From contig CAOLHI010003123.1 of NCBI GenBank assembly GCA_948474755.1, forward strand, positions 62,001-126,000: DNA of 64,000 nt. The letters run 5' to 3'. Below, piece after piece: positions 47,581-58,548 of this stretch. Position numbers and translations under genes: made by a program. The notes under the pieces were generated by a model, which was given only the letters and a program-made list of their open reading frames with translations, searched no databases and was not told the DNA's origin. Source of the DNA: Ctenosaura bakeri. Taxonomy: Eukaryota; Chordata; Lepidosauria; Squamata; Iguanidae. The number at the start of each line of letters is the position of its first letter. Positions within the stretch are counted from its first letter, which is position 1.

Positions 47581-48580
47581 AAAGTGTCATTACATTTAAA
47601 GTGACATTTTTCTATAAGTACTTCAAACTTTTTCTCAGTAGGTACTTTAGCTTGTCTAAATTTAGCCAAAAAAATTCAAAAAACAATCTGGTACATCCTC
47701 AGAACCTCCTAGGTAATTTTTAATTTGAGTGTCACAGTCCACAGTTAAAGTTGTGATGAGTTCTGTTCAATATTTCCTGTGTTCTTAACAAAAAGGCTGT
47801 GTTCCCAAAACATTAGATAACAGGAGATTTCATATAAGCTTTCCCAGAGATGTTAAAATACTATAGCCCTACACAGCAAACAGATTGGGAAAATAAATTT
47901 AGAAGTCCCATCTTCATAATATTGAACACAATTGTCTTAGTAATAAAAACAAAGTCTTGTTCTATTATTAATATAAACCAGGTATAAATATGATCCAGAT
48001 CAGAAGCACAAGAAAATCTAATTAATAACCGAACAGCACAGTCAAACAACTAAAGAAAGAAAATCAGACCTTTAAAAGCTCAAAATCCATATCCAAGTCC
48101 AATATATAAAGAGTTTAAAAAATAGATCCCAGAGCAAAGTAACAGATAAAAGAGAGAAAGAAAAAAGAGGGATTGATTACTTAATTCATGTATAGTCCCA
48201 ATAGCAATCCTAAAAATAGGTACTGTCACTTTAAATACAATACAAGAAGGCTCTAAAGCTATAGGAAGTTTTCAGCTGCTGCAAACAAAGAGCTTTTTGT
48301 CCTCTATAGGCAAAGAAGAGAAGGCTTGGTACAGGGAATGTAGTCCATATGAGGAGTGAAACCCTCACTTCCCAGCTCCACCAAAGTGCACAATTCTCCT
48401 GAAACCTCAGGATCTGCTGTGGCCGCTCTGTTCCCGAGCAGACACTTTGCTGGTCTGATCCTGACTCAACAGACTCTTTGTACTTCCCATGTGTCAGGAA
48501 GTCTGAAGTGTATCAGGTGTATCAGGGAGTCTACTAACTTGACAGAAGCACAATGCTTCTGGGGTCCACTCAAGTGGAAC
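47581..48580. other. Intron stretch right of the L1 nest
   Basis: Continuation of the pre-insertion locus after the L1 TSD. AT-rich; no family named. Confidence 0.45.
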
Positions 48581-48584
48581 TAGC

Positions 48585-49013
48585 TAGACCCTTTCCGCAA
48601 CTCACCTGTTTTCAGCACTGGGGTGCGGTGCTCGCGTGAGCAGCCTCCGGAGAGAGGCTCTCGTGTCCGGGGTCTGTCGACTCTGCGTGAGCTTCCTGCT
48701 CACATGAGAGCCCCGCCTCTTTCTTTTACAGTGCAGCCTAGGACCTTCCCAGGCTACACTGAGACAGGAAGTGTGACTGGCCTGGCTCCCAAGGCTCCGC
48801 ACACAAAGTAAATGTGCATGGGGCCCCGGAGCAATGCACAACCGCACAGCGTTTTCAGCTTCAAGACGAAAATTAAAAAATGTGTCCGCGGTCCATGTCA
48901 GGCCCTGGAGTGTCGCACAAATGTGAGTGCGTCGTGTGGACCATTCCTCACATTTGCGCGACACTCAAGGGGCCCTTTCACATCGAAAATGCCATGCAAG
49001 AAGGGCCCTAGAT
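48585..49013. repeat. GC-rich MITE-like element
   Basis: A CpG-rich island of about 430 bp in AT-rich intron. Possible weak terminal similarity: tagaccctttccgcaact left and the complement of gaagggcccta right, with an internal gggccctttcacat. It resembles the TIR style of the element at 30,454-30,940. Boundaries approximate. Confidence 0.4.
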
Positions 49014-49189
49014 TGCATCTGCCATTGATGCAACCAGGTACCAGAACCTTGATGCAGGATTCCTTGACGCTGGAGGATTCAGAGTGAGTTGGATTCTATT
49101 TTCTACTTCTTCAGGCATGCCACCAATACAGTCTCTGACAGCCAGTCTGGGAGAACATGAGTCACTTTAACTTACTCATGAAGTTCACG

Positions 49190-50110
49190 CCTTTGCAGAA
49201 TAGATGATGAGGATGGTGTGAATGGGAGAATGGAGATCAGGCAATCTGAAACTGAGCTTGATGATCTGCTCTCCCGTTGAATCCAAGCAAGAATTCTGAT
49301 ACCTATATCGATATCACTAGTATCATCTTTCTTGAAGATTGTGCATATGTCTTGGGCTACTTCTTTCACTATCCAACCAACATCCAGGAAAGTGGGCAGT
49401 CTGTACCATGTGGTGGAGTCTGGTTTGGGTTGGCCCTTGCATCACTTCAAACCAAACTCCATTGTTGAGGCAGCACAATCTAGATCAGCCCAAATGAAAT
49501 TCACTGTTCCTGCTGATAAGGAGGGTAGAAAATGAGGCCTACTGGCCAAAAAAATTTATTCCACAGGCACTCTATCCTTCAGAATCACCAGTTCATGTCA
49601 ACATAACCTTTGGGAGAGGATGGCACTTTTCTTGGTGAAGTTGTTTAAAAATGATAAGCAGTTGGGAGGAGCATTGCAGATGGAGGCTCACAACCTGGCC
49701 ACCCAACAGCTGAACACTGCAAGATGCATGCCTGACTGCAGCAGTAAATTGTTGGGGGGACAATTGCACTGAGGAAACATGCATAGTTGCATGCATTTGG
49801 ATTGTCACATCAAGCTTGAACGACCATAAAGGACCTTCCATTTGATGAATGCAACCTCTTTAAACAAGAAGATGGACAACGAGTTGGAGTACATGCATAA
49901 AATGTGTACAACTGCAAAGTTTGGATTCCAATCTCAAACCCACTTGTCATTTTGATTCCATTATGGATGGTCTAGACAATTCTCAGGACCAAAGTGTTCC
50001 TTCAACCGTTCAACATCCAGATGTTAAAGAACATCTCTGGTCTCTCTGTCTTAATCATTGAAATCTTCAACAGCTGCCAAGTATCACCTGCAGTCATACT
50101 GCAGAGAGCC
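49190..50110 (+). pseudogene. DIRS Gag pseudogene (second subfamily)
   Basis: Degenerate frames with KQLGGALQMEAHNLATQQLN, TARCMPDCSSKLL and KKMDNELEYMHKM correspond to the DIRS Gag block EA…LATQQLNTARH…D…K and …KTDxKLExMHKM. Many stops. Confidence 0.72.
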
Positions 50111-50234
50111 TGATGACCAAGGCAAGTGCCTTATTTGAGTTTTCTGTTGGTCCTCTTCTCAATATCACTCCTCTCTTTACCAACAGATTATGGGATTATC
50201 ATCATGCCTGGACTGCTATAATATTTGACATCTG

Positions 50235-50446
50235 GGGACCTTTCTGTCCTATGTTGTTACAGTGCTATTATTCCACTTTCAACATCCTGTGGAATTCTGG
50301 GGTTTGTAGTTTACTGAGGCCAAAGAGCTTTCTGGCTGAGAATTCTGAATGCCTCTCCCTAAACTGAAAACCCCAGGATTCCATAAGATTTTGAGAGTGG
50401 AATAATAGCATTATAACAGTGTAGCAAGGAAAGGCCCTGGATTTGG
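50235..50446. repeat. Foldback MITE, hAT-like, copy 2
   Basis: Shares cagtgctattattccacttt, gtggaattctggggtttgta and gagctttctggctgagaatt with the copy at 27,694. The right end, ggaataatagcattataaca, is the complement of the left. It sits between Gag and RT of the DIRS relic. Confidence 0.78.
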
Positions 50447-50464
50447 GGCATCATACAGAGGGGG

Positions 50465-50990
50465 TGCATGATAGGATTTGGGGACTATTGCCCTGTGAGG
50501 GTAGTCTGCACTATTCCTCTCTCCAATATGCTTCCTGAAGAATTCAACACTCTCCTCCTCAAAGACACCATTGAACCCATCCTCACTCACTCCAACCTGC
50601 AGGCTTTTTCCTCCTGCTACTTCATTGTGTCTAAGAAAGGTGGAGGCCTTCATGCCATCCTAGATCTGAGGGACATCAACTTTTACATCCAGCCCAGGCA
50701 TTTCTGGATGGTCACTCTCAATACCATCAGTGCTTCTGTTGCAAGAAGGAGCCTGGTTTGTGACATTGGGTTTGAAAGATACTTACTTTCATATTGCAAT
50801 CCAACCGTCACATTGGCATTTTCTCTATTTTGCCATAGGAAAAAGGATGTATCATTTCTGAATCCTTCCTTTCAGACTTTCTACTGCACTTTGAGTTTTC
50901 ACAAAGTATATGGCAGTGGTGACTGCCTGACTCAAGCAACAAGGTGTCATTGTATTTCCTTACATCAATGACTGTCTCCTTGTTGGCCAT
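50465..50990 (+). pseudogene. DIRS reverse transcriptase fragment (second subfamily)
   Basis: Reads LPEEFNTLLLKDTIEPILTH, SSCYFIVSKKGGGLHAILDL and RDINFYIQPRHFWMVTLNTI, the DIRS RT N-terminal block. After frameshifts QQGVIVFPYINDCLL gives the YLDD box as YIND. Not functional. Confidence 0.8.
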
Positions 50991-51429
50991 TCCAAGAACT
51001 ATCTTCTTACCAGCATCAATATTACATTCTGCCTCCTTGACAAGTTGAGGCTGACTGTGAAGTGCAAGAAGTCTCATCTTCTGTCTTACGGTGACAATGC
51101 ACTTGCAGAGTAAGTGTCAGAGACATTCAAGTGCTGCTTGGGTTCATGGCTTCCAACAGTAATACCACACACAGTGCTTCAGATTCATTCTCTGCAGGCT
51201 TGGTTCCCGTCCTGCTTCAATCCACTTTTTGACTCTCCCCAGACATGTCTCACCGTACTGAGTGCCATCCATCAATCCCTGTCATGGTGGCTTGATCTCA
51301 AGAACATCCAGGCCAGCATGCTTTTCCTTCCTTGTCAACATAGAACATCAGTGACAACAGATGCTTCCATGGAAGGATGGAGGTCTTACAAGAAAGAGAT
51401 CTCAGTCAAGGTTCATTGTGCTTAGACCA

Positions 51430-51890
51430 TACTTGGTATTGTCTTGATGTTAGCCAAGTTCTGGCCTTTTACATTAACCGAAGCTGACTTTTGTCAATCT
51501 GAAAGACTCTTTGTGTGTTACCCCTTGAACAAGAAGGGTTTGCATGTGTCATCTCAGCACCTCTCTAAGTGAGTTTCTTTGATCATGCATCTGGCCTAAG
51601 AAATGGCAAAAAATGACCCTCCTGTTCTCATGTGTAGCCATACTGCCAGGGCTATGGCTACTTCATCAGCCTTCTTGAAAGACATGTCCCTGGAAGACAT
51701 TTTTAAGGCAGCTGCCTGATCTCATCCTCTGACCTTCATTACTCATTATAGGCTGGATGTCTGGAAAAGGGCTGGCACTGCTTTGGGAGAACTATGCTGT
51801 TCTCTTGTGTCACATGACCTTCTCACCTCCTATGGTAGCTTGCTAGTCTTCCATTTGTGTGAGTCACAGAAACCACTAGGAAGAAAGTTA
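51430..51890 (+). pseudogene. DIRS tyrosine recombinase C-terminal half (second subfamily)
   Basis: Includes SERLFVCYPLNKKGLHVSSQ, HLSKWVSLIM, CSHTARAMATSSAFLKDMSL and EDIFKAAAWSHPLTFITHYR. HTAR and the HY pair are the expected catalytic R-H-Y elements. One stop lies between the first two blocks. It ends just before the terminal repeat. Confidence 0.8.
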
Positions 51891-52188
51891 TTTACCTGTA
51901 ACCATAGTTCTTTTCATGGCCATCTGTGATCTCACACAATACTTACCCATCCTTCCCTCAGCGCATCATGCTTTTCCCCCTTAGGTCTTTGGCTGCTGCT
52001 TCAGCATCTGGAGAACTGAGGGTGTGAGCAGGAATCAGGCTCGCCACAAGAGAGGAGGAGCTGCCTCCAAAACATATACATAACAGCTGTAGAAGGTTCC
52101 AGATTATGCACTGTTCATGTACACTAAATCCATTTGTGTGTGTTCAGAGATGACCACTCAAAGAACAGGTTAACAAGGAACAGGTTGT

Positions 52189-53106
52189 TGTTACCCTGAT
52201 TTCTGGGGTCCCATGAGGGACACCTCAATGTGCTCCAAATAATGGGGAATGGGAATTAGCTAGAGCACAAACAAAAGCAATGCAAGAGGCAGGGCAACAT
52301 ATCAAGATCTTGAACCCAGTGTTTACGGGGTCAGACCGAGTCACAAACCAAGCAGAAGTAAACTATAATTGTTTTATTTATTAAAAGACAATCAATGCGC
52401 ACGTATGCAATCACTCATACAGACCTAAGAAGATAAAGGTAGGAGATTCGATAGACGATTTTGAGAGGGATTTTTCAGGGGAAATACTACACCTGATCCT
52501 GTAGCCCAGATAGTCAGAAGAAAAGTCTGTTGGAGTGGAGATTCTCAGCACGTGGAGGCTGAGGGGAAGGCTCGGCAAACGGAGCGGCAGCAAGGCGGGA
52601 TGGAAGCCAGGAGCGATCCAAAGAAGCGCTCAAAATCAGGGGTTCTTACAGGGGAAAATGTGCCTGTAGGGTAGTCTGTTCCTGGGGAAAACAATAGGTT
52701 TTGGGTTGGAGACAAAACCTCTGAAAGGTCAGTACTTAGAATGATTGAATTTTGACAGAGTTGTCAATAGCGCAGACAGTATGCAAATAGGGAGTGCTTG
52801 ACAGTTGGCTATTCGGAAGCACTAATCTTGTCAAGCTGCCTGCTTGGGGCAGAGAATCTTTTGTGCGTTGTGTGCATACATAATGTGTTTTCAAAGTGTA
52901 CTTGCCTGGAGGTCTCCTGAAGCTGCATTCCGGCAAATTACTGGCCTGCCTGGATTTATCTTGTATTGTTCAGCTATTTTGGCCATGTCTGTGTGCATAC
53001 TTGTCCGGGGGCCTTGCAATCTCGTGGAGAGGAACAGTTTGGGATGGCCAATTTCTTGATATCAGTTCATATTTAATAAGGCCTGGGCTCAGACTATAAA
53101 GTAACA
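52189..53106 (-). repeat. Solo LTR (ERV-like, 4-bp TSD), 918 bp
   Basis: Ends tgttaccc…gtaaca, with the 4-bp duplication ttgt at 52,185-52,188 and 53,107-53,110. It aligns along its length with the LTR at 24,745 (gaggcagggcaac…caagatctt, ccagtgtytacgggtcag) and in reverse with 36,733. A polyadenylation-type ttttatttattaaa complement lies near 52,372. It landed right at the DIRS terminus. Confidence 0.85.
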
Positions 53107-53317
53107 TTGTCCTTCCTGCCTCTGGGCCTAGATGGGTTGTTTTTAATGTCTTTCTTTCTTGTTAAATAACTATCAATTTGTTACTTTTTTTATGCCACTC
53201 AAAATCTTTTGCTAGGAGAAACTTCTTCATTCTCCTTAATGGAATAGTTATTATCTTATAAGGACAAAGGCCAGTGAAGGAGTGGCCTTGATTTTTTTTT
53301 AAAATTCAGTATTTAGT

Positions 53318-54350
53318 ATGCTACTATTATTTTTATTCTTCTTCTGTGTGATTCATACATATGGATCTGGCTTCTGTGAAGAGGTACACATGGAAACTTT
53401 TAGAGCAAATTTTGGTGGGAACTCCATGATAGTAACCTTGAACATACTGGGGTATATTAGACTTACAGATTTCACCACTGCTTTGATGAGAACAAAATTG
53501 GAATTGTTTGTTCTTATCACAAAATGCTATGTGTGGTGCAAATATAAAGGGGCTCATTGCCCTGGGAATATCATCCACCCAGCGAAGCATGGTGGAAGCA
53601 TCATATAGTGGGAGTGCTTTCTTCAGCAGGAGTTGGGAAACTGGTCAAGATTAAAAGTAAGGTGCATAGTGCCAAATGCAGGACAATTCTAGAGGAAAAT
53701 CTGTTTCAAGGATCTTTAGATTCGTAACATTGGAGGTTTGTAACACTGGTTCATAACTCTGGAGTCGTCTGAAGTCCAAAAAACCACAAGCCGAAGTTAG
53801 AAACCAAAATCCAAAGTCCAAATACCAAGCAATCAATCCGACATACAAGCCAAAAAGACGCTGCAAAGCAAGAACCTTCTGTTCGCTAGGGCGGACGAAA
53901 AAGAACTGAGGAGAGACCATTGGCTTGGCGGGCTGAGCATGCTCAGTACCGGCATGGGGGAGGGGTTCCCGCCAAGCTGCTTAGCTCTAGAATCTTCCAA
54001 ACGCTATCGCGCATGCGCAAAAACTCCCAGTGTGTGAGGGCACAGATGACCACTCGAAGAACCACAGTTACAGGTAAGCAACCTGTTCTTCATAACCCTG
54101 GAGTGGTTTGAATAGAGAAACTTGGATGTTTTAGATTCAACATCAAAGTCTGGATGTCAATAAGTCTGAAAATCTGTGGCAAAACTTGAAAGCTGCTGTT
54201 CACCAATGATTCCCATCCAGCCTAATGGAGTTGGAGCAATATTGTTAAGAAGAACAGGCAAAATCGCAGAGTCCAGATGATCTAAACTGATAGAAACTTA
54301 TCTGAGAAGATTAAGGGGTATAATTGCTGCTGAATAAGAGATGGTGCATA
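53318..54350 (+). mobile_element. Tc1-like transposase relic, interrupted
   Basis: The N-terminal side (53,318-53,720) ends with KYKGAHCPGNIIHPAKHGGS, then W.CF…G, matching Tc1 transposase [23 protein letters not shown]. After a foreign block the C-terminal region at about 54,150-54,260 reads NLWQNLKAAVHQ…FPSSLMELEQ, matching Tc1 …HLWRDLKxAVHxR.P.NLxELE. Stops are frequent. No intact terminal inverted repeats were identified. Confidence 0.7.
53760..54100 (+). repeat. DIRS-type terminal sequence inserted in the Tc1 relic
   Basis: GC-richer block ending gtgagggcacagatgaccac, then tcgaagaaccacagttacag and gtaagcaacctgttctt, the terminal motif also seen near 52,140-52,175. The words ttcataactctggagt (53,752-53,767) and ttcataaccctggagt (54,090-54,105) flank it, so it may have a duplication. 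DIRS elements normally make none, so the mechanism is unclear. Confidence 0.55.
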
Positions 54351-56270
54351 CTTCACATTCATTTCATCTTTTGCAGAAGGTAAAGTTCCTGATTCCACAC
54401 TAAGAAAGGATTGTTGCCAATTTCTCTAGTATTTATTAGGATTGAGGAGGGATCAGGCTGTACACCTCTCTTCCAGAAAGTCTTCTAAACATTTCAGTCT
54501 CCTTTGATTTTGTCACAGAGCTTAATTTTCAGATCTCCCTTACATTATAGTACCTTGAGGCACAGGTTAAATAAATATGCCTCAAGATCAAGAAGTCACT
54601 CACCTGAGTTCCATCTGGAATCCCCAGATCTTTTCAGACTGACCTTATTAGGTTCTATATACCTTACTGTGACTCATAGTGGACCAAGAATTTTACCATG
54701 AAGGTCTCTCACACATGACCTCTAAGCTTGAAGGTTTATCTGGCAGCTGTGGTGGCACATTGCCCACCTTCAGCAGGTGGTTTCAACATACTCAGGTTAA
54801 GTTCTTTATACAGGGTTTCTGGAATTTGAATCCTAAAATTGGGTCTGTGGGAGCTTATTGGAATCTCCAATCAGCTTTTTTTTTAATTAATGCTAATGTC
54901 TAAACCAGAATTTCTCCACCAGGGTTATTGGGAACCCTAAGGCTCCTTGAGAGGTTGCTAGAGGTTCCACCAAAGATTGTGACTGGAAAACATGTTTTGA
55001 GTTGTAGGTATAATAACATTCATGCAGGGATTTACTGACACCTAAATATTATTTTGAGGGTTTCTCCAGGATAAAAAGGGTGAGAAAGACTGATCTGAGT
55101 CTCTTAAGTCTCAAGATTATTTTTCTTGTTGCTGTTACTTGCGTGACATATGAAAGTGAATTGAGGGCACCTCTTCTAAATCAACCCTTATTGCAATTTC
55201 ACAAAGATAAAGTTGCCCTCAGGAGTGATACAACATTTTTCCCAAGTTGGTTTTGGCATTTCTTTTCTTCCAAGAGGTTCTTCTCCCTTCTTTTAATCCA
55301 GGATTATCTTATCACAAAATAATCCAGGATTAAAAGAAATGGAGAAGAACCTCTTGGAGGAAAAGAAATGCCAAAACCAACTTAGGAAAAATGTGGTATC
55401 ATTCCAGGATTAAAAGAAACCTTATTTGTTTGAAGAGGCAACTTAGGACTCTCTGGGTGTATTACATACAGAGGACCAAATCCTTTAGGGCTATCACTTG
55501 CCTGTTTGTCTCTTCTGAAGGTCCTTGAAAAGGATTTCTTATTTCCATGCTGTGGTTGTCTAAGTGGGTAATCATGCTAGTCCATCTGGCTAATAAGTCT
55601 TTGCCAGGTGAGATTAGAAAGCACTCGACAAATGGGGTGGCTTCATCTCTAGCCTTCCTTGAAGGTGTACTCTTGCACAATATCTGTAAAGTTGCTGTAT
55701 GGGCACAATCATTCACCTTCATCTGCTGCTACAACCTTGAAGTGAGACCTAGGAAAGTGTTCAGGAGAGCAGTGTTAGATTCAGTTTGTCTTTGGTTGCT
55801 GTCCTGCCTTCAGAAAAGTCAGCTTGCTAGTCACCCATGTCTGAATAACAAAGACAACAAAAAGAAGGAAAGGAAGGGGAAGAAAGGGATGTACCATAAT
55901 TTCCTTTCCTCTTCCCTTCCTGCCTTTTATGCTGCAAGAAACTAACACTGCTACTTCTTTGAAAGAGACAATAAGGGAGAAGTTGTTTACTTGTAACAGT
56001 TGTTTTTTTTAGTAGTCTTCTGTGAACTCACACATCCCACCCACTTCCCCTCTACAGTGGTTTTTAAACTCCTTTCTTCCTGAAGTTTCCTCTACTGTGA
56101 GCAAGGTGGAAGCCTTGCCCTAGACAAGTTTCTGTCAAAGCACTCAGCATAGTTGTAGGAATTTCCAAATCATTCTGCACAGATGCAGAAGTATCCCAAT
56201 GTTTGACTTAACAGACTGAGAATTTAAAGAACCACTTACAGGTAAGCATCCTGTCCTTGTGGGACTGTCA
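54351..56270 (+). mobile_element. DIRS-type relic, recombinase and terminus
   Basis: The recombinase N-terminal part (55,080-55,322) reads SELRAPLLNQPLLQFHKDKV and ALRSDTTFFPSWFWHF, like …SELxAL…FHKDKVxLRxDPSFxPK. A palindromic duplication follows (55,227-55,400). The C-terminal part (55,620-55,800) reads KHSTNGVASSLAFLEGVLLH and NICKVAVWAQSFTFICCYNL, where the catalytic HSTR is HSTN. The end region, 55,985-56,250, has the complementary motif ttgtttacttgtaacagttg and then aagaaccacttacaggtaag. Confidence 0.75.
55227..55400. repeat. Palindrome with 80-bp arms
   Basis: The left arm 55,227-55,306 (gatacaacatttttcccaag…) and right arm 55,321-55,400 (…aggaaaaatgtggtatc) are reverse complements with only a handful of mismatches, around a 14-bp loop. 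A further short copy of tccaggattaaaagaaa follows at 55,403-55,419. The left arm is recombinase coding sequence, so the right arm is an inverted duplicate. Confidence 0.85.
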
Positions 56271-57213
56271 ACTCCTGTACAATGATGATTTGTCCTGAGA
56301 ATTTATGGAAGGACATCAGATGTGGACAGTGGCTCACCAGCGTAATTACCAGTATACCATTTCATCAACCTCAGCTGGCCTTTATTTTGATGAAAGATGT
56401 AGACCAGTTAGGTTGAGTAAGGCACTGTAGGAACCTGCATATCTGAAGCATGTAGTTACTGGATGAACAATCCATATCAATGCACAGGAATGGTTAGTGG
56501 TCATCAAGGTATTATGTCGTTTCCCACATAGTGGGTCATCCAGATTTCCATAGACAATACCAGCACCATGTTCTGTATCAACAAACAGGAAACACAAGGT
56601 TGGTCGCATTACTTCATTTCATGCATTGGTCCATTTCCAGAGAAGTAAATATTTGTCAGGTTCTTGATAGAACCCAGAAACCATCCGCCAGTTGGTAGAG
56701 CTGAAATGGCAGTGGTTTAGAAGCTATGCTATTAGCAGAGGTAACTCTGTTTGACTGTGTTCTGTCTGATGTTCCTCTTCTCTTCGAAAGAGCGAAGTTT
56801 GGCTCTATCATCAATTAAGAGTCAATTTGGCTGCAGGTTCCTCCTAAAAAGTGTGATATTCCTCCTTGTGTTCACTGTTTTAAAATATTGTGGTAAAGAA
56901 ATCTGTTCAAGATCTTTTAACTGGTGAGAGTTATACTCTATTACCTGCACAGCCCTTATCAGTTGTTATTTCTCAGCTCACAGAGAGGCTTTGAACATTA
57001 ATCAATCTGTGACCTGAGACTTTTTACCTTTAAAATTAAGTTCTTTGTCTCAGTAACATCAGTGATGGGGACTGCTTGCTTGAAATAGAAGGAAAAAGAT
57101 GCAAGTTCCCTGTCTTGCCAGTTCTGGTGTTCAGTATTTAGTTCACACTTACTGAGGACATTTGCAGGAGGTTCTATAAAAGCAGAGGGAAAATGTTATT
57201 TTATTATTTCTAG
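56271..57213. other. Intron upstream of exon 8, nothing recognised
   Basis: No repeat family could be supported, although the flank of the DIRS terminus may extend into it. Confidence 0.45.
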
Positions 57214-57293
57214 GATCATTATGATTTTGGCATGAGAGCCATAAAAACTGTGTTGATAAGAGCTGGTCAGAAGAGACAAGAATTAAAAACAAA
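57214..57293 (+). CDS. DNAH14: Dynein heavy chain exon 8: AAA1 C-terminal
   Basis: 80 bases reading DHYDFGMRAIKTVLIRAGQK, then RQELKT plus two bases. The DHYDFGMRAxKxVL motif follows exon 7 directly in all axonemal heavy chains (…QLSxQ/DHYDFG). Acceptor ttctag at 57,213; donor gtgagt at 57,294. The split Asn codon AA|T is completed by exon 9. Confidence 0.94.
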
Positions 57294-58106
57294 GTGAGTA
57301 AGATTTTTAATCACTTTATATTAATTCATTACTATGACATTAATAAGTTATTTCTTGAGTTTGGGTGATCAGTGCATAGAGTTTTAGAAAAGAGAACTAC
57401 AGATTTCGAAGTCATCCAAAAATCTAGTTAATATGTGCAAGAAATGCATAGCATTTAGTTCAATGGAATTTATAGTCTAATAGGCTGTAATACTTTTATG
57501 TACACTTACTTTGAAATATGCTCCATTGAACTGAGAATGTAATTTTGTACAACCATAACCACCCAAATTTTACATGTATTACACAAATATTTCCATTTAG
57601 TGCCAGTACAAGAATCTCTGTCCACAGGACTGGGATTCATAGCCTTCTGTTTGTATTTGAAGAAACCATATTTAAAAAGGAATCCAAGTTATAGCTCTGT
57701 CGTGATATATGTTCTTTGAATTTAAATCAGCCATAGGAGGATACAGTTCTTTGTACTGTTAAAATTCCTCTTTTTTTCCCTCCCCCTTCTTTTTGTGATG
57801 CAAGATACTAACATGATTACTTCTTTGAAAACTGCTCTGTGCCATGTAACCAATAAAGCCTTTGCACAAAGGTTACAGGGAAGCATCCCTGTTTCTGAAG
57901 CTGTTGCTGTGATACTCCCATTTGCCAGGCTACAGTAACAGTTACATTGCTCAGATAGACCTTAAAGATGCTGTAGACTGGATGCTCTGGAATGTAGTTC
58001 AGAATGTGTATCAATCTAGATAGTATCTACCTAAATTTTTTAGGATGGCACACACATACACTTTAAGGTGAGGGTGGAGAGTGTTGTTGTAATCTACAGA
58101 GGATTC
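57294..58106. other. Intron after exon 8, nothing recognised
   Basis: AT-rich intron. Confidence 0.5.
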
Positions 58107-58114
58107 CTACAGAA

Positions 58115-58299
58115 CAATGCTACTCAAAAGTAGGGGTCCATGGACTAGCCCCCATCTGCTCACTGTTGGCTACTGGTCCATAGTGAGTTTCCAGGAAAGA
58201 ACGAAACAACAGTAACCAACTGGCACAAATACGGTGCCAGTCCCTGGCACAATAGGGAAAAAACTCTCTCAGTCCCCTACATCAGATATCAAAGCACTG
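58115..58299. repeat. hAT-like MITE
   Basis: The left end caatgctactcaaaagtagg and right end tatcaaagcactg are inverted-repeat-like (CARTGCT…TCAAA). Flanking 8-mers ctacagaa (58,107-58,114) and ctatagag (58,300-58,307) agree at six of eight positions, consistent with an old hAT target duplication. Interior has ggggtccatggactagcccc, seen in hAT non-autonomous families. Confidence 0.6.
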
Positions 58300-58548
58300 C
58301 TATAGAGGTTTCTATTCAGATGAATCCTGCTTTGGAATGTCTGTCAGATGAGTCTCTGATTTCAGTGTTGGATCCAGTGAAAATGACCCCTGAATTTAGA
58401 AATTTCTTACAGAAAATGTTTGTAAATGTGTCCAGTAGCAGGAAATCCATGTCAAAAGAAATTTTCGGTCAGGAAGTTGAACAAAAAAGTGGGGCCAAGA
58501 GAGGAAATAAATTTAGATATAAATCAAATGGTGAAAGAAGTAGTCAAT

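Larger units (their letters stand above)
49100..52170 (+). mobile_element. DIRS-type relic, second subfamily, Gag-RT-recombinase
   Basis: Order is Gag (49,190-50,110), a foldback MITE (50,235-50,446), RT (50,465-50,990), recombinase (51,430-51,890), then the complementary region and terminus (51,890-52,170). The motif ttatttacctgtaaccatag…tcacaca at 51,888-51,940 is roughly the complement of tgtgtgtgttcagagatgac…ccactcaaagaac at 52,137-52,175, as expected for a DIRS right end. Frames are heavily broken. The RT box reads YIND (50,961-50,972). Confidence 0.8.
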
